Source: Rubrobacter xylanophilus DSM 9941 (GTDB lineage: Bacteria; Actinomycetota; Rubrobacteria; Rubrobacterales; Rubrobacteraceae). From it: 64,000 nt of DNA. The notes under the pieces were generated by a model. It worked only from the letters and a program-made list of their open reading frames with translations. It was not told the DNA's origin and made no database searches. Made by a program: the position numbers and the translations under genes. The stretch is taken from positions 1,344,001-1,408,000 of the forward strand of contig NC_008148.1 in assembly GCF_000014185.1 (NCBI RefSeq). The letters are read 5' to 3'. Below, one piece after another: positions 25,429 through 33,339 of this stretch (the first letter of the stretch is position 1; each line of letters starts with the position of its first letter).

Positions 25429-26238
25429 GTGAGGCGGCGGGTCTTCGAGGTTCTGGAGGGCGGGACCGGGGGGCCCGCCGGGCGCCTCTTCGTGGCGTTT
25501 ATAGTCTCTTTGATCCTGCTGAACGTCGCCGCGGCGATGCTCGAGACGGTGAGGGGCGTGGACGCCCGCTACGGGGAGGCGCTCGACGCCTTCGGCGCGG
25601 CCTCGGTCGGCGTCTTCACGGCGGAGTATGCGCTGCGGCTGTGGAGCTGCACCGCGAGCCCGCGCTACTCCCACCCGGTGTGGGGGAGGGCGCGCTTCGC
25701 GCTCACCCCGCTGGCCCTCGTCGATCTCTGCGCCATCCTCCCCTTCTACCTCTCGTTCCTTTTCGCCGCCGACCTGCGCTCCCTGCGCCTCCTGCGCCTC
25801 CTGTGGCTCTCGCGGCTGCTGAAGGTGGACCGCTACTCGGAGGCCTTCGCGATGCTGTGGCGGGTGGTCTGCCGCCGGCGCGACGAGCTGGTGCTCACCC
25901 TGACCGTGGGGGCGGTGCTGCTCGTGATCTCCTCGACGCTCATGTACTTCGTGGAGCGGGACGCCCAGCCCCGGGCCTTCTCCAGCATCCCGGCGGCGAT
26001 GTGGTGGGCGGTGCAGACCCTGACGACCGTCGGCTACGGGGACGTCTACCCCGCGACCCCGCTCGGCAAGCTGCTCGGCGGGGTGGTGGCGACGCTGGGC
26101 GTGGGGATGTTCGCCCTCCCCGCGGGCATCCTCGGCTCGGGGCTCATGGAGGAGATCCGGCGGAGCAGGGAGGAGGGGCGCGTCTGCCCCCACTGCGGCC
26201 GGCCGCTGGAAGGCCCCTCCCGCCCCCCGCCCTCCTGA
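25429..26238 (+). CDS. Voltage-sensor-type potassium channel
   Basis: A 269-residue six-helix channel. S1-S3 are followed by an S4-like segment with regularly spaced arginines (LRSLRLLRLLWLSRLLK). The pore helix and selectivity filter read TLTTVGYGDVYP, followed by S6 (VVATLGVGMFALPAGILGSG). The short cytosolic tail carries a single CPHC knuckle that could bind zinc only as part of an oligomer. GTG start, 7 bp after the sirtuin gene. Its last 95 bp overlap the end of the convergent glycosyltransferase gene. Confidence 0.9.
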   Translation: MRRRVFEVLEGGTGGPAGRLFVAFIVSLILLNVAAAMLETVRGVDARYGEALDAFGAASVGVFTAEYALRLWSCTASPRYSHPVWGRARFALTPLALVDLCAILPFYLSFLFAADLRSLRLLRLLWLSRLLKVDRYSEAFAMLWRVVCRRRDELVLTLTVGAVLLVISSTLMYFVERDAQPRAFSSIPAAMWWAVQTLTTVGYGDVYPATPLGKLLGGVVATLGVGMFALPAGILGSGLMEEIRRSREEGRVCPHCGRPLEGPSRPPPS

Positions 26239-27712
26239 GCGGGGGGCGCTCCTCGACCGCCACGCCGCTGCGCCGCAGCCCCTCGGGGGAGGCCCGGAAG
26301 AGCTGTCCGGGCGAGAGCTCCTCCGGGTCGCCCGCGCCCAGCCGGAAGAGCGCGGCGGCGAGCGCGGCGTAGGCCGTCTCCTCGGGGTCTTCGCTGCTCC
26401 CGGGCGCGCCACGCAGCCGGACCTGCGCGACGGCCTCCACCCCCTCCCGCCGGACGGCATCCACCAGCAGCCCGGCGCCCACCCCGGGCCCGGCCGGGAA
26501 CGGCAGCTCCTCGAGCAGAGCCCTCCGGGCGGCGAACTCGGAGGGGTTCGGGTCCACGAACCCGGCCGCCTCCGGGAGGTAGAGGTTCAGGAGGGAGCGC
26601 ACCGCGACCGGCGCGGGACGCCCCGCGCCGGGGTCGCGGAAGCCGCAGGCGAGGCGCAGCCCGCTCCGCGCCGCGAGCGGGGAGAGCAGGGCGCGGGCCC
26701 GCTCCCGGGCGCCCGCCGCCTCCGCGTCGAGGAACACGAGCGTCTCGCCGGGGGTCGCGGCGAGCCCGCGCCAGAGGGCGTCCCCGAACCCCCGCACCGG
26801 CCCGAAGCCTTCGGGGGTATCTTCCGGCCCGTCGGGCCCCACCGGCGTCGCCCACCGCGCGAGGCCCGCCTCCAGCAGCTCGGCGGCCGCCGCCGCGGCG
26901 TGTGCGGCCCCGCGGGCGGAGTAGAGCACGGCCCCCGTGCTCCGCCCTGCGGGCGCTCCCGCCGCCTCCGATGCGCCGTAGGTGTTCCGCTCGAACCAGG
27001 AGGCCAGCGCCAGGTCGCGCGCCAGACCCCTCGGCGCCCGCCCCGCGGTGCGGGCCGAGGTGCGCACCCGGACGCCCTCCGGGAGCGCGATGCTGATGCC
27101 GCGCTGCACCAGGAGCCGCTCCAGGTGCTCGTCCTCCAGCGCCGCCCGGGGCGCGAGCCCGCCGACCTGGCGGTAGGCCTCGGCGGTGAGGGCCATCGAG
27201 GCGCCGCTGAAGCGCCCCCGGAGCCCGGGGCTCCCGTGCTCCTCCCTCCAGCGGGCCACCCCCGCCGGGAGATCTCCGCTCCCCTCCCCGAGCTCTATCC
27301 TGCCGCCGATCGCCCGGGCGCCGCCCGCGGCGGCGGCGAGCTGGGCGGCGATCCAGTCGCCGGCGACCACCGTGTCCGCGTCGGTAGAGGAGATCAGACC
27401 CCCCGGCCTCCCCACCCGGAGCAGCCGCCGGCAGGCGGCCTCCATGCCCACCCGGCGCGCGTGCCCGGCCCCCCTGCCCGGCCCCCGCAGCAGGTGCAGC
27501 CGCAGCCGGGGGTGCTCCGCGGCCGCCGCGAGCGCCCGCTCGGCGGTCGCGTCCGTGCAGGCGTCGAGCACCAGGAGCACCTCGTACTCCTCCGGCCGCA
27601 CCCCTCTCTGGCGGGCGAGGGCGTGCAGGCACGCCCCGATCCCGTCCTCCTCGTTGCGCGCCGGGACGACGACGCAGACGCGCAGCGCCGGGTGGGGAGC
27701 GGGGAGGCTCAT
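26144..27712 (-). CDS. GT2 glycosyltransferase with degenerate second GT-like domain
   Basis: A 522-residue protein. Residues ~10-250 are a GT-A family 2 domain (VCVVVPARNEEDGIGACLHA, VLLVLDACTDATAE, and the DxD-like STDADTVV). Residues ~300-470 look like a worn second copy related to glucosyl-3-phosphoglycerate synthases (ETLVFLDAEAAG, LACGFRDP, FVDPNPSEFAARRALLEELP, VEAVAQVRL). The tail is low-complexity and Arg/Gly/Pro-rich. Last gene of the minus-strand glyco-operon; its start overlaps the FAD reductase stop by 4 bp. Donor and acceptor are unknown. The 3' end runs 95 bp into the channel gene on the other strand. Confidence 0.8.
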   Translation of the reverse strand: MSLPAPHPALRVCVVVPARNEEDGIGACLHALARQRGVRPEEYEVLLVLDACTDATAERALAAAAEHPRLRLHLLRGPGRGAGHARRVGMEAACRRLLRVGRPGGLISSTDADTVVAGDWIAAQLAAAAGGARAIGGRIELGEGSGDLPAGVARWREEHGSPGLRGRFSGASMALTAEAYRQVGGLAPRAALEDEHLERLLVQRGISIALPEGVRVRTSARTAGRAPRGLARDLALASWFERNTYGASEAAGAPAGRSTGAVLYSARGAAHAAAAAAELLEAGLARWATPVGPDGPEDTPEGFGPVRGFGDALWRGLAATPGETLVFLDAEAAGARERARALLSPLAARSGLRLACGFRDPGAGRPAPVAVRSLLNLYLPEAAGFVDPNPSEFAARRALLEELPFPAGPGVGAGLLVDAVRREGVEAVAQVRLRGAPGSSEDPEETAYAALAAALFRLGAGDPEELSPGQLFRASPEGLRRSGVAVEERPPLRRAGGGRGLPAAGRSGGRRAPPPCSAGSPP

Positions 27713-28895
27713 CCCGGGAAGGGGGCCCCGGCCCTTATGCGGTCGCTGGCCTCCTCGTAGACCTCGTCGCGCCCGTGGGCGAGGACGCCGACCAGAGCGC
27801 CCTCCCTGCCGTAGCGCGCGACGAAGCTCCCGTCGTCCCCCTCCTCGAAGGCGAGGGCGTCCCAGCCGTCGCCCCAGGCCCAGTACTTGAGGGTCTTCTC
27901 GCCGATGGTGGACCAGAAGCCCGGCACGGAGTCCCAGCGGACCTGCCGCCCGGCGGCCGCCGCGCCGGCGATGCGGCCCTGCTCCAGGGCGTCCCCCCAG
28001 TGCTCGACGGCGAGCGGCCTGCCGACGGCCTCGTTGTAGGCCAGCGCCACGTCGCCGGCGGCGAGGACGCCGGGGGCGCTCGCGCGCATGGAGGAGTCGG
28101 TGACGATCCTGCCCCCCTCCGTGCGCAGCCCGGCCTCCTCCGCCAGCCCGGAGGACGGCTGGATGCCGGCGCCGAAGAGCACGGCGTCCGCGGGGATCTC
28201 CTCGCCCTCCCCCGTCCTGAGCGCGTAGGGGCCTCCGCTGCGGCGCGAGATCTCCTCAACCTCCCTGCCGGGAAGAACCTCCACCCCGTAGCCCTCGAGC
28301 CAGGAGAGGATCCTGCGCCCCACCTCCTCGCCGAGCCGCCGGGCCTGGGGCAGCTCCTCCATGCTCACCACGGTGACCCGGCGGCCGCGGAGGGCGAGCG
28401 AGGCCGCGGCCTCGCACCCGATAAAGCCGCTTCCCACCACCGCGACCCGGCTGCCCGGGGACGTCCACCCCCGCAGGCGGTCGGCGTCCGGGACCCGGCG
28501 CATGAGCGCTATCCCGGGGTCGTCGGCGCCGGGCACCGAAAGCCGCGCCGGCTCGGCCCCGGTGGCGAGCACGCAGGATTCGTAGGGGATCTCCTCGCCC
28601 CCGGCGACGCGCACGGTCCGGCGCGCGGGGTCGAGGGCCGCGGCGCGGGTGGAGAGGAGCAGGCGCACCCCGTTCTCCCGGTACCAGCCCTCATCCTCCA
28701 GCGGCAGCCCCTCGCGCCCCATCTCGCCGCGCAGTCGCCGCGCAGGTACTCCTTGGTGAGCGGCGGGCGCCGGTAGGGCGGGAGATCCTCCGCGCAGAGC
28801 ATCACCACCTCCCCGGAGCCCCCGGCCTCCCGGTAGCCCCGGGCCGCGGAGAGGGCGGCCGGCCCGCCCCCGACGATGACGAGCGGACCGCTCAC
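27709..28895 (-). pseudogene. FAD/NAD(P)H-dependent reductase, frameshifted
   Basis: Pyridine nucleotide-disulphide oxidoreductase of the ferredoxin/rubredoxin reductase type. The FAD fingerprint (LVIVGGGPAALSAARGYREA), the entry loop PPYRRPPLTKEYLRG, the NAD fingerprint (VAVVGSGFIGCEAAASLALR) and the second FAD motif (GVLAAGDVALAYN) are present. The reading frame breaks near base 28735: the N-terminal ~50 residues lie in a different frame from the rest. The cause is an exact 11-bp tandem duplication (28724-28745). Removing one copy restores a continuous 391-residue protein reading KEYLRGEMGREGLPLEDEGW. The start is GTG 28895, overlapping the methyltransferase stop. A truncated product could start at ATG 28722. 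Confidence 0.85.
28724..28745. repeat. 11-bp exact tandem duplication causing a frameshift
   Basis: Plus-strand TCGCCGCGCAG occurs twice back to back (28724-28734 and 28735-28745). On the coding (minus) strand this is CTGCGCGGCGA twice. Deleting one copy restores the FAD reductase frame exactly. Confidence 0.92.
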
Positions 28896-29467
28896 CCGCG
28901 GTCCTCGAGGAGGTCCAGCCGGTACTCCGGCTCCGCGGCGGTCGCCCTTCTCTCCAGCCTGGTGTTCTCGAGCAGCAGTCGGTGCACGTCGTCTCCTTGC
29001 AGCGGGTAGGTTCGCGTTCTCCTGCGCCAGTGCACGGCGAGCAGCGCCCCGCCGGGGGCGAGGCTCTCCTCGAAGCGCCGCAGCGTCTCGAGGAGGAGCT
29101 CCCGGTCGAAGTAGTAGAGTATCTCCGAGGCTACGATGAGGTCGAAGGGGCCCTCGGGCATCTCCTCCGGCAGGGTGCGCCGGAGCACCCGGACGTTGGG
29201 GCGTCCGGAGAGCCTGCGGCGGGCCGCCTCCACCGCCCGCCCGGCGGCGTCGACCGCGACCAGCTCGTCGCAGCGGGGGGCGAGCATCGCGGTGAAGACC
29301 CCGATGGAGCACCCGGCCTCGAGAGCCCGCCGGAACCTCCGGTCGCCGAGCGCCTCGATCGACCGCCGGTACTTGCGCCGCTCGTAGTCGCTGGACTCGA
29401 AGTTCCAGGGGTCCGGCGAGGAGCGGTAGAGGCGCTCGAAGTACTCGGGCTCCAGGCGCCGGCCCAC
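28892..29467 (-). CDS. NodS-like SAM-dependent methyltransferase
   Basis: A 191-residue class I methyltransferase. The N-terminal block EYFERLYRSSPDPWNFESSD followed by YERRKYRRSIEAL is characteristic of NodS-type proteins, which N-methylate deacetylated chitooligosaccharides. The SAM motif ALEAGCSIGVFTAMLA, acidic VAVDAAGRAVE and FDLIVASEILYYFD follow. GTG 29467 overlaps the upstream stop by one base. Its position next to a NodB-like deacetylase supports methylation of an amino sugar or related amine, but the substrate is not established. Confidence 0.85.
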   Translation of the reverse strand: MGRRLEPEYFERLYRSSPDPWNFESSDYERRKYRRSIEALGDRRFRRALEAGCSIGVFTAMLAPRCDELVAVDAAGRAVEAARRRLSGRPNVRVLRRTLPEEMPEGPFDLIVASEILYYFDRELLLETLRRFEESLAPGGALLAVHWRRRTRTYPLQGDDVHRLLLENTRLERRATAAEPEYRLDLLEDRG

Positions 29468-30561
29468 TACCGCCCCTCCCCCTGCCTCCGCTCCAGGATC
29501 CGGCGCCGCCCCTCCCGGGCGAGGGCGGGCTCCAGCCGGTGCTGCAGCAGGAAGAGCTCCAGGTCCCTCCTCGCCCGGTCGAGGTCCGCGCCGGTCGCGA
29601 AGGGGTGCGAGCCGCACGCCCTGGCGGCCTCGTCCAGGATCGTGCGGCACGCCGCGGCCACTGCCTCCCTGAGGGAGGCGGCGAAGGGCAGCATCGTCTC
29701 CTCCGGGCGCTCGTCGGCCCGGCGGGCGGCGTACTCCAGCCAGCGGTCGGCGGTCCTCTGGGCGGTGACGATGCGCCCGGCGGCGAGCGAGACCACCTCG
29801 CCGGGCTCGCGCCCGGCGTGCTTGGCGGCGAGAACCCCGAGGGCGCAGTCCACGGCCCTGTCGGCCATCCCCGCCCAGGTGACGGCGGTCCGGACGGCGT
29901 CCCGGCTGAAGTACGGCTCGCGGGTGAGCTCCCCGGGCTCCCCGAGCAGGGCGAGCACCGAGGCGCCGCGGAAGATCACCCGGTGGCTCTCGGAGGACCT
30001 CAGCCCGGCGCCCCGGAACCAGCGGCGGTCCACCTCCACCCCGGCCGAGAGGTCTGTGTAGGCGAGCAGCGGCGGCCCCTCGCCGCCGGGGGGGCGTACG
30101 TTGACGAGCGCCCGGTCGACCCCGCCCGCCCCGGAGCAGAAGGTCTTGACGCCTTCTATGGCAAGGCCGCCGGCGGTCTTGACGAGGCGGGCCGGCTCGC
30201 CCTCGCCGGGGATCGGGTCCGCCCCCCACACGCCGAGCACGAGCTCTCCGGCGGCGACGGCGGCGAGCTCCCCGGAGCGCAGCGGCTCCGGGGCGAGGGC
30301 GGCCAGGCGCTCCGCGCCGTTGAGGTGGCCGTCCAGGATGCGCCCGACCGAGCCGTCGGCCCGGGAGACGGCCCGCAGCACCCGCCACTCCTCGGCGAAG
30401 GAGGCCCGGCGGCCCGCGGAGGACACGGGGTCCGGGACGGGGAGGGCGAGGACGCCGAGCCCGGCGAGGAGCCTCAGCGGCTCCCTGGGGAAGGCGGGCG
30501 CGGCGTCGCGCCCGGCGGCCCCCTCCGAGATGCGCTCCAGGGCGCCCCGCAGGCCGCTCAA
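29467..30561 (-). CDS. Acyl-CoA-dehydrogenase-fold flavoprotein
   Basis: A 364-residue divergent member of the acyl-CoA dehydrogenase superfamily. Recognisable parts are the central beta domain (GELVLGVWGADPIPG, AIEGVKTFCSGAGGVDRALV, SSESHRVIFRGA) and the C-terminal helical bundle. The usual catalytic Glu and CoA-binding features cannot be confirmed, so it need not act on acyl-CoA. The same fold includes flavin N-oxygenases of amino sugars (nitrososynthase type), which would fit the neighbours. TTG 30561 overlaps the deacetylase TGA. Confidence 0.75.
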   Translation of the reverse strand: MSGLRGALERISEGAAGRDAAPAFPREPLRLLAGLGVLALPVPDPVSSAGRRASFAEEWRVLRAVSRADGSVGRILDGHLNGAERLAALAPEPLRSGELAAVAAGELVLGVWGADPIPGEGEPARLVKTAGGLAIEGVKTFCSGAGGVDRALVNVRPPGGEGPPLLAYTDLSAGVEVDRRWFRGAGLRSSESHRVIFRGASVLALLGEPGELTREPYFSRDAVRTAVTWAGMADRAVDCALGVLAAKHAGREPGEVVSLAAGRIVTAQRTADRWLEYAARRADERPEETMLPFAASLREAVAAACRTILDEAARACGSHPFATGADLDRARRDLELFLLQHRLEPALAREGRRRILERRQGEGR

Positions 30562-31211
30562 CGCAACCGCCCCTTGGCGGCGATCTCCCCGGCGGGGGCC
30601 GGCTCGCAGCCGGCCGCCCGGATCCTGGCGACCAGCGGGGCGACGAGCTCCACGGTCTGCCGGCAGCCGCTCCTCCGGGCCCCCGGACCGAGGCCGTCGT
30701 GCATGAGCACCACCGCCCCGGGCCGCAGGGCGGGGGCCACCTCGAGGAGCATCCGCCGCGCGGGGTCGCCCCGCCAGTCGTGGGTGTCCGCGCTCCACAG
30801 GCACAGCGCGAGCCCGAAGCCCTCCGCCACCTCCCGCGTCCAGGGGGCGAGCGCCCCCCACGGCGGCCGCCACAGGGCGGGCTCCACGCCGAGGTCCCGC
30901 AGGCCGGCGAGCCCCTCCGCCGTGTCCCGCACCACCCGCTCGCGCGAGGTCTCGGTGTGCCGGACGTGCTCCGTGCAGTGCAGCGCCACCTCGTGGCCCC
31001 GCGCGAGCATCTCGCGGAGGAGCCCCGCCGCCCTCCGGGCGCGCGGGACGATCACGAAGAAGGTGGCCCGCGCGCCGGCGGCGTCGAGGGCCTCGAGCAC
31101 CCGCGGGGTCCACAGGGGGTCCGGCCCGTCGTCGAAGGTCAGGGCCACCTCTCCCCCCTCCGGAGGGCGCGGGGACCTCCCCCTGCTCTCGGCCTGCGGG
31201 TGCGCGCTCAA
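30558..31211 (-). CDS. NodB-type polysaccharide deacetylase
   Basis: A 217-residue carbohydrate esterase 4 domain protein without signal peptide or membrane helix, so probably cytosolic. Motif 1 is ALTFDDGPD (25-31), the metal HxxxH is HCTEH (78-82), motif 3 RPPWG (115-119), motif 4 DTHDWRGD, and motif 5 VVLMHDGLG. It should remove an N-acetyl group from an amino sugar. First gene of the glyco-operon; TTG 31211 lies 10 nt after TAATAT and has no clear ribosome binding site. Confidence 0.88.
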   Translation of the reverse strand: MSAHPQAESRGRSPRPPEGGEVALTFDDGPDPLWTPRVLEALDAAGARATFFVIVPRARRAAGLLREMLARGHEVALHCTEHVRHTETSRERVVRDTAEGLAGLRDLGVEPALWRPPWGALAPWTREVAEGFGLALCLWSADTHDWRGDPARRMLLEVAPALRPGAVVLMHDGLGPGARRSGCRQTVELVAPLVARIRAAGCEPAPAGEIAAKGRLR

Positions 31212-31221
31212 GACGGGGGCA

Positions 31222-31230
31222 ATATTAGCA
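31222..31230 (-). promoter_or_regulatory. Extended -10 promoter of the glyco-operon
   Basis: On the minus strand, TGC-TAATAT (bases 31230-31222) is an extended -10, 10 nt before the TTG of the deacetylase gene. It is framed by GGGGGC and GCCCCC arms (31215-31220 and 31232-31237), which might form a regulatory stem or operator. Confidence 0.45.
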
Positions 31231-31257
31231 CGCCCCCGCCACGCGGCGCCCCCGGCA

Positions 31258-31266
31258 TGATATCTT
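31258..31266 (+). promoter_or_regulatory. Candidate extended -10 for the VOC-flavoprotein pair
   Basis: TGA-TATCTT on the plus strand would start transcription near 31273, giving a ~37-nt leader that includes AGGGAGGA before the ATG at 31310. Confidence 0.35.
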
Positions 31267-31309
31267 CATCAGGAACGGTTCTTCTTTCTCGACGAGGGAG
31301 GACTTCTGG

Positions 31310-32005
31310 ATGAAGGCCAAGATGCTGGATCACATAGCGCTCTACATGAACGACCGCGACGCCGCGGCGGACCTGCTGCTCTCGGGGCTCGGCTTCCACG
31401 TGATCGACCGCACCGACCGCTACACCCTCGTCGGCGCCGGGGGGCGTCTGGGGAAGCTGACGCTCTTCGACGCCCCGGAGGGGAGGAGCTCGGCCCCGGG
31501 GGTCCTGGAGCGGGTGGAGATAAGGGTCTCCGACCCCGAGGCCGCCGCGGAGCGCCTCCCGTCCGGGACGGAGCCGGAGCTGCGCGACGGGGCGGTGCAC
31601 TTCACCGGCCCGGAGGGCCTCGGCTTCGCGCTGGTGCGCGGCGAGGGGGAGTTCGCCGAGTACGATCTCGCGGGGGCCGTCCTGCGCTCCGCGGACCCGG
31701 AGGGCGCCGCCCGGCGCTTCGCGGAGATGGGCTTCTCGCCGGCCGGCGAGCCCGCGGCGGTGGAGGCCGGCGGCTACCTCCTGCGCCTCGCCGGTCCGGC
31801 CCCGGAGCGCCCGGAGTGCGACCAGCTCTACCACCTCGGCTGCCTGGTGGACTCCGCCGAGGAGCACCGCCGGGAGGCCGAGAGGCGGGGCCTGGAGGTG
31901 CAGGACTGGGTGGAGGGCCCCAACACCCTGGCGGTCTTCGTGCGCGGCCCGGAGGGCGTGAGCGTGGAGTACGTGGAGCACAAGCCCACCTTCTCCCTGG
32001 TCTAG
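31310..32005 (+). CDS. VOC-superfamily protein (two-module)
   Basis: A 231-residue vicinal oxygen chelate protein with two glyoxalase-like modules (MLDHIALYMNDRDAAADLLL; DQLYHLGCLVDSAEEHRREA). Candidate ligands are His in DHIALYM, His in LYHLGC and Glu in GVSVEYVEHK, as in extradiol dioxygenases and related lyases. GAGGGAGGA lies 8 nt before the ATG. The flavoprotein gene follows 14 bp after the stop, so the pair probably works in one oxidative pathway. Substrate unknown. Confidence 0.82.
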   Translation: MKAKMLDHIALYMNDRDAAADLLLSGLGFHVIDRTDRYTLVGAGGRLGKLTLFDAPEGRSSAPGVLERVEIRVSDPEAAAERLPSGTEPELRDGAVHFTGPEGLGFALVRGEGEFAEYDLAGAVLRSADPEGAARRFAEMGFSPAGEPAAVEAGGYLLRLAGPAPERPECDQLYHLGCLVDSAEEHRREAERRGLEVQDWVEGPNTLAVFVRGPEGVSVEYVEHKPTFSLV

Positions 32006-32019
32006 GGGACGCTCTCGCC

Positions 32020-33339
32020 ATGCGGCTCCTGGTCGCCGGCGGGGGGCTCGCCGGGCTCGTCGCCGCCGCGCGGGCCCTGGAGCTCGGGGCCTCGGTGACC
32101 GTGCTGGAGAAGGGGGACCGCCCCGGGGGCTCCTTCGTCTACTCCAGCGGCTACATCTGGTCCTACCGTGACCTGCCGACCTTCCGCCGGGAGGCCCCGG
32201 GCGGCGACCCGGACCTCCAGGCGCTCGTGCTCGGCCGGCTCGAGGAGGCGCTCTCGTGGCTGGAGGCGAGCGGGGGCGTGATCCTCTCGCGGGAGACCGG
32301 CAACCCCCTGACCTTCGGGGCCCGCTTCGACCCGGAGCCGACCGCCGCCGCGCTCGCCGGCCGGGTGGAGAAGGCGGGGGGGCAACTGCTCCTGCGGCGC
32401 GCCCTGCGGCGCCTCCTGACGGCGGAGGACGGGCGCGTGCGGGGCGCGGTCGTGGAGGGGGAGGGCGGCCGGGACGAGGCGGCGGCGGACGCCGTCATCC
32501 TCGCCACCGGGGGTTTTGCGGCGAACCCCGAGCTCGTCCGCAGGCACATACTCCGGGGGCCGGGGAGGCTGCTGCTGCGGGCCCACCCGTGGAGCGCCGG
32601 GGAGGGCTTTCTGGCCGCGCTTGCGGCCGGGGCCCGCCCCGGCCCCGGCCTCGACGAGTTCTACGGCCGCAACCTCCCGGCCCCTCCGGCCCGCTTCGGG
32701 CCCAAGCTCTTTGTCGAGGTCTCGCAGCTCTACGGGCGTCACGCGGTGGCCGTGAACCTCCGCGGGGAGCGCTACGCCGACGAGGGCGCCGACTGGTCCG
32801 AGACGGCGCTCGTGCGGGCCACCGCCCTCCAGCCCCGCCAGCGGGCCTGGTACCTGCTCGACGCTGCGGCGCTGCGGAGACGGGTCCGGGAGCGGAGCGT
32901 GGGGGAGATGGTCGAGGCCGCCCGGCGGGTGGGGGGGACCGTGCTCCGGGCCGGAAGCCTCGAGGAGCTGGCCCGGAGGCTCGGGGAGCGGGGCGTCCCC
33001 GCGGAGCGGCTGCTGCGCACGCTGCGGGAGTACAACGCGGCGGCGGAGGCCGGGCGGGCCGGCGAGCTGCGGCCCCCGCGCAGCGGGGAGGCGCCGGTGC
33101 TCGGGGAGCCTCCCTTCGCGGCGGTGGAGGTCGCCGCGGCCATCACCCACACCATAGGCGGTCTCGCCGTGGACGCCGGCTGCCGGGTGCTGCGAGAGGG
33201 CGGCGAGCCCGTCGGGGGGCTGTACGCCGCCGGGGTCGAGGCCGGGGGGCTTTCTGCGGGCGGGTACGCCAGCGGGCTCGCCGCCGCGCTCGTCCTCGGT
33301 ATGAGGAGCGCCGAGACCGCCGTGGAGGAGGCGGGCTAG
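32020..33339 (+). CDS. FAD-dependent dehydrogenase (fumarate reductase flavoprotein type)
   Basis: A 439-residue flavoprotein of the succinate dehydrogenase/fumarate reductase/3-ketosteroid dehydrogenase group. It has the N-terminal dinucleotide site LLVAGGGLAGLVAAARALEL, then VTVLEKGDRPGGSF, AVILATGGFAANPELV, TIGGLAVDAGCRVL and the closing GLYAAGVEAGGLSAGGYASG. No signal peptide or heme motif is present, so it is likely cytosolic. ATG 32020. Its stop overlaps the convergent ybdK-type gene by 4 bp. The VOC partner upstream suggests catabolism of a cyclic or aromatic compound, as inference only. Confidence 0.85.
   Translation: MRLLVAGGGLAGLVAAARALELGASVTVLEKGDRPGGSFVYSSGYIWSYRDLPTFRREAPGGDPDLQALVLGRLEEALSWLEASGGVILSRETGNPLTFGARFDPEPTAAALAGRVEKAGGQLLLRRALRRLLTAEDGRVRGAVVEGEGGRDEAAADAVILATGGFAANPELVRRHILRGPGRLLLRAHPWSAGEGFLAALAAGARPGPGLDEFYGRNLPAPPARFGPKLFVEVSQLYGRHAVAVNLRGERYADEGADWSETALVRATALQPRQRAWYLLDAAALRRRVRERSVGEMVEAARRVGGTVLRAGSLEELARRLGERGVPAERLLRTLREYNAAAEAGRAGELRPPRSGEAPVLGEPPFAAVEVAAAITHTIGGLAVDAGCRVLREGGEPVGGLYAAGVEAGGLSAGGYASGLAAALVLGMRSAETAVEEAG

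Noticed and set aside
28509..28895. Separate small gene for the N-terminal FAD-binding part
   Set aside because: The 11-bp duplication explains the frame break exactly, so this is one broken gene rather than two genes.
26144..31211. Reading the NodB/NodS-like operon as genuine Nod factor synthesis
   Set aside because: No nodC-type chitin synthase, nodA acyltransferase or nod box is visible, and the gene order and extra flavoproteins differ; only the tailoring logic is similar.
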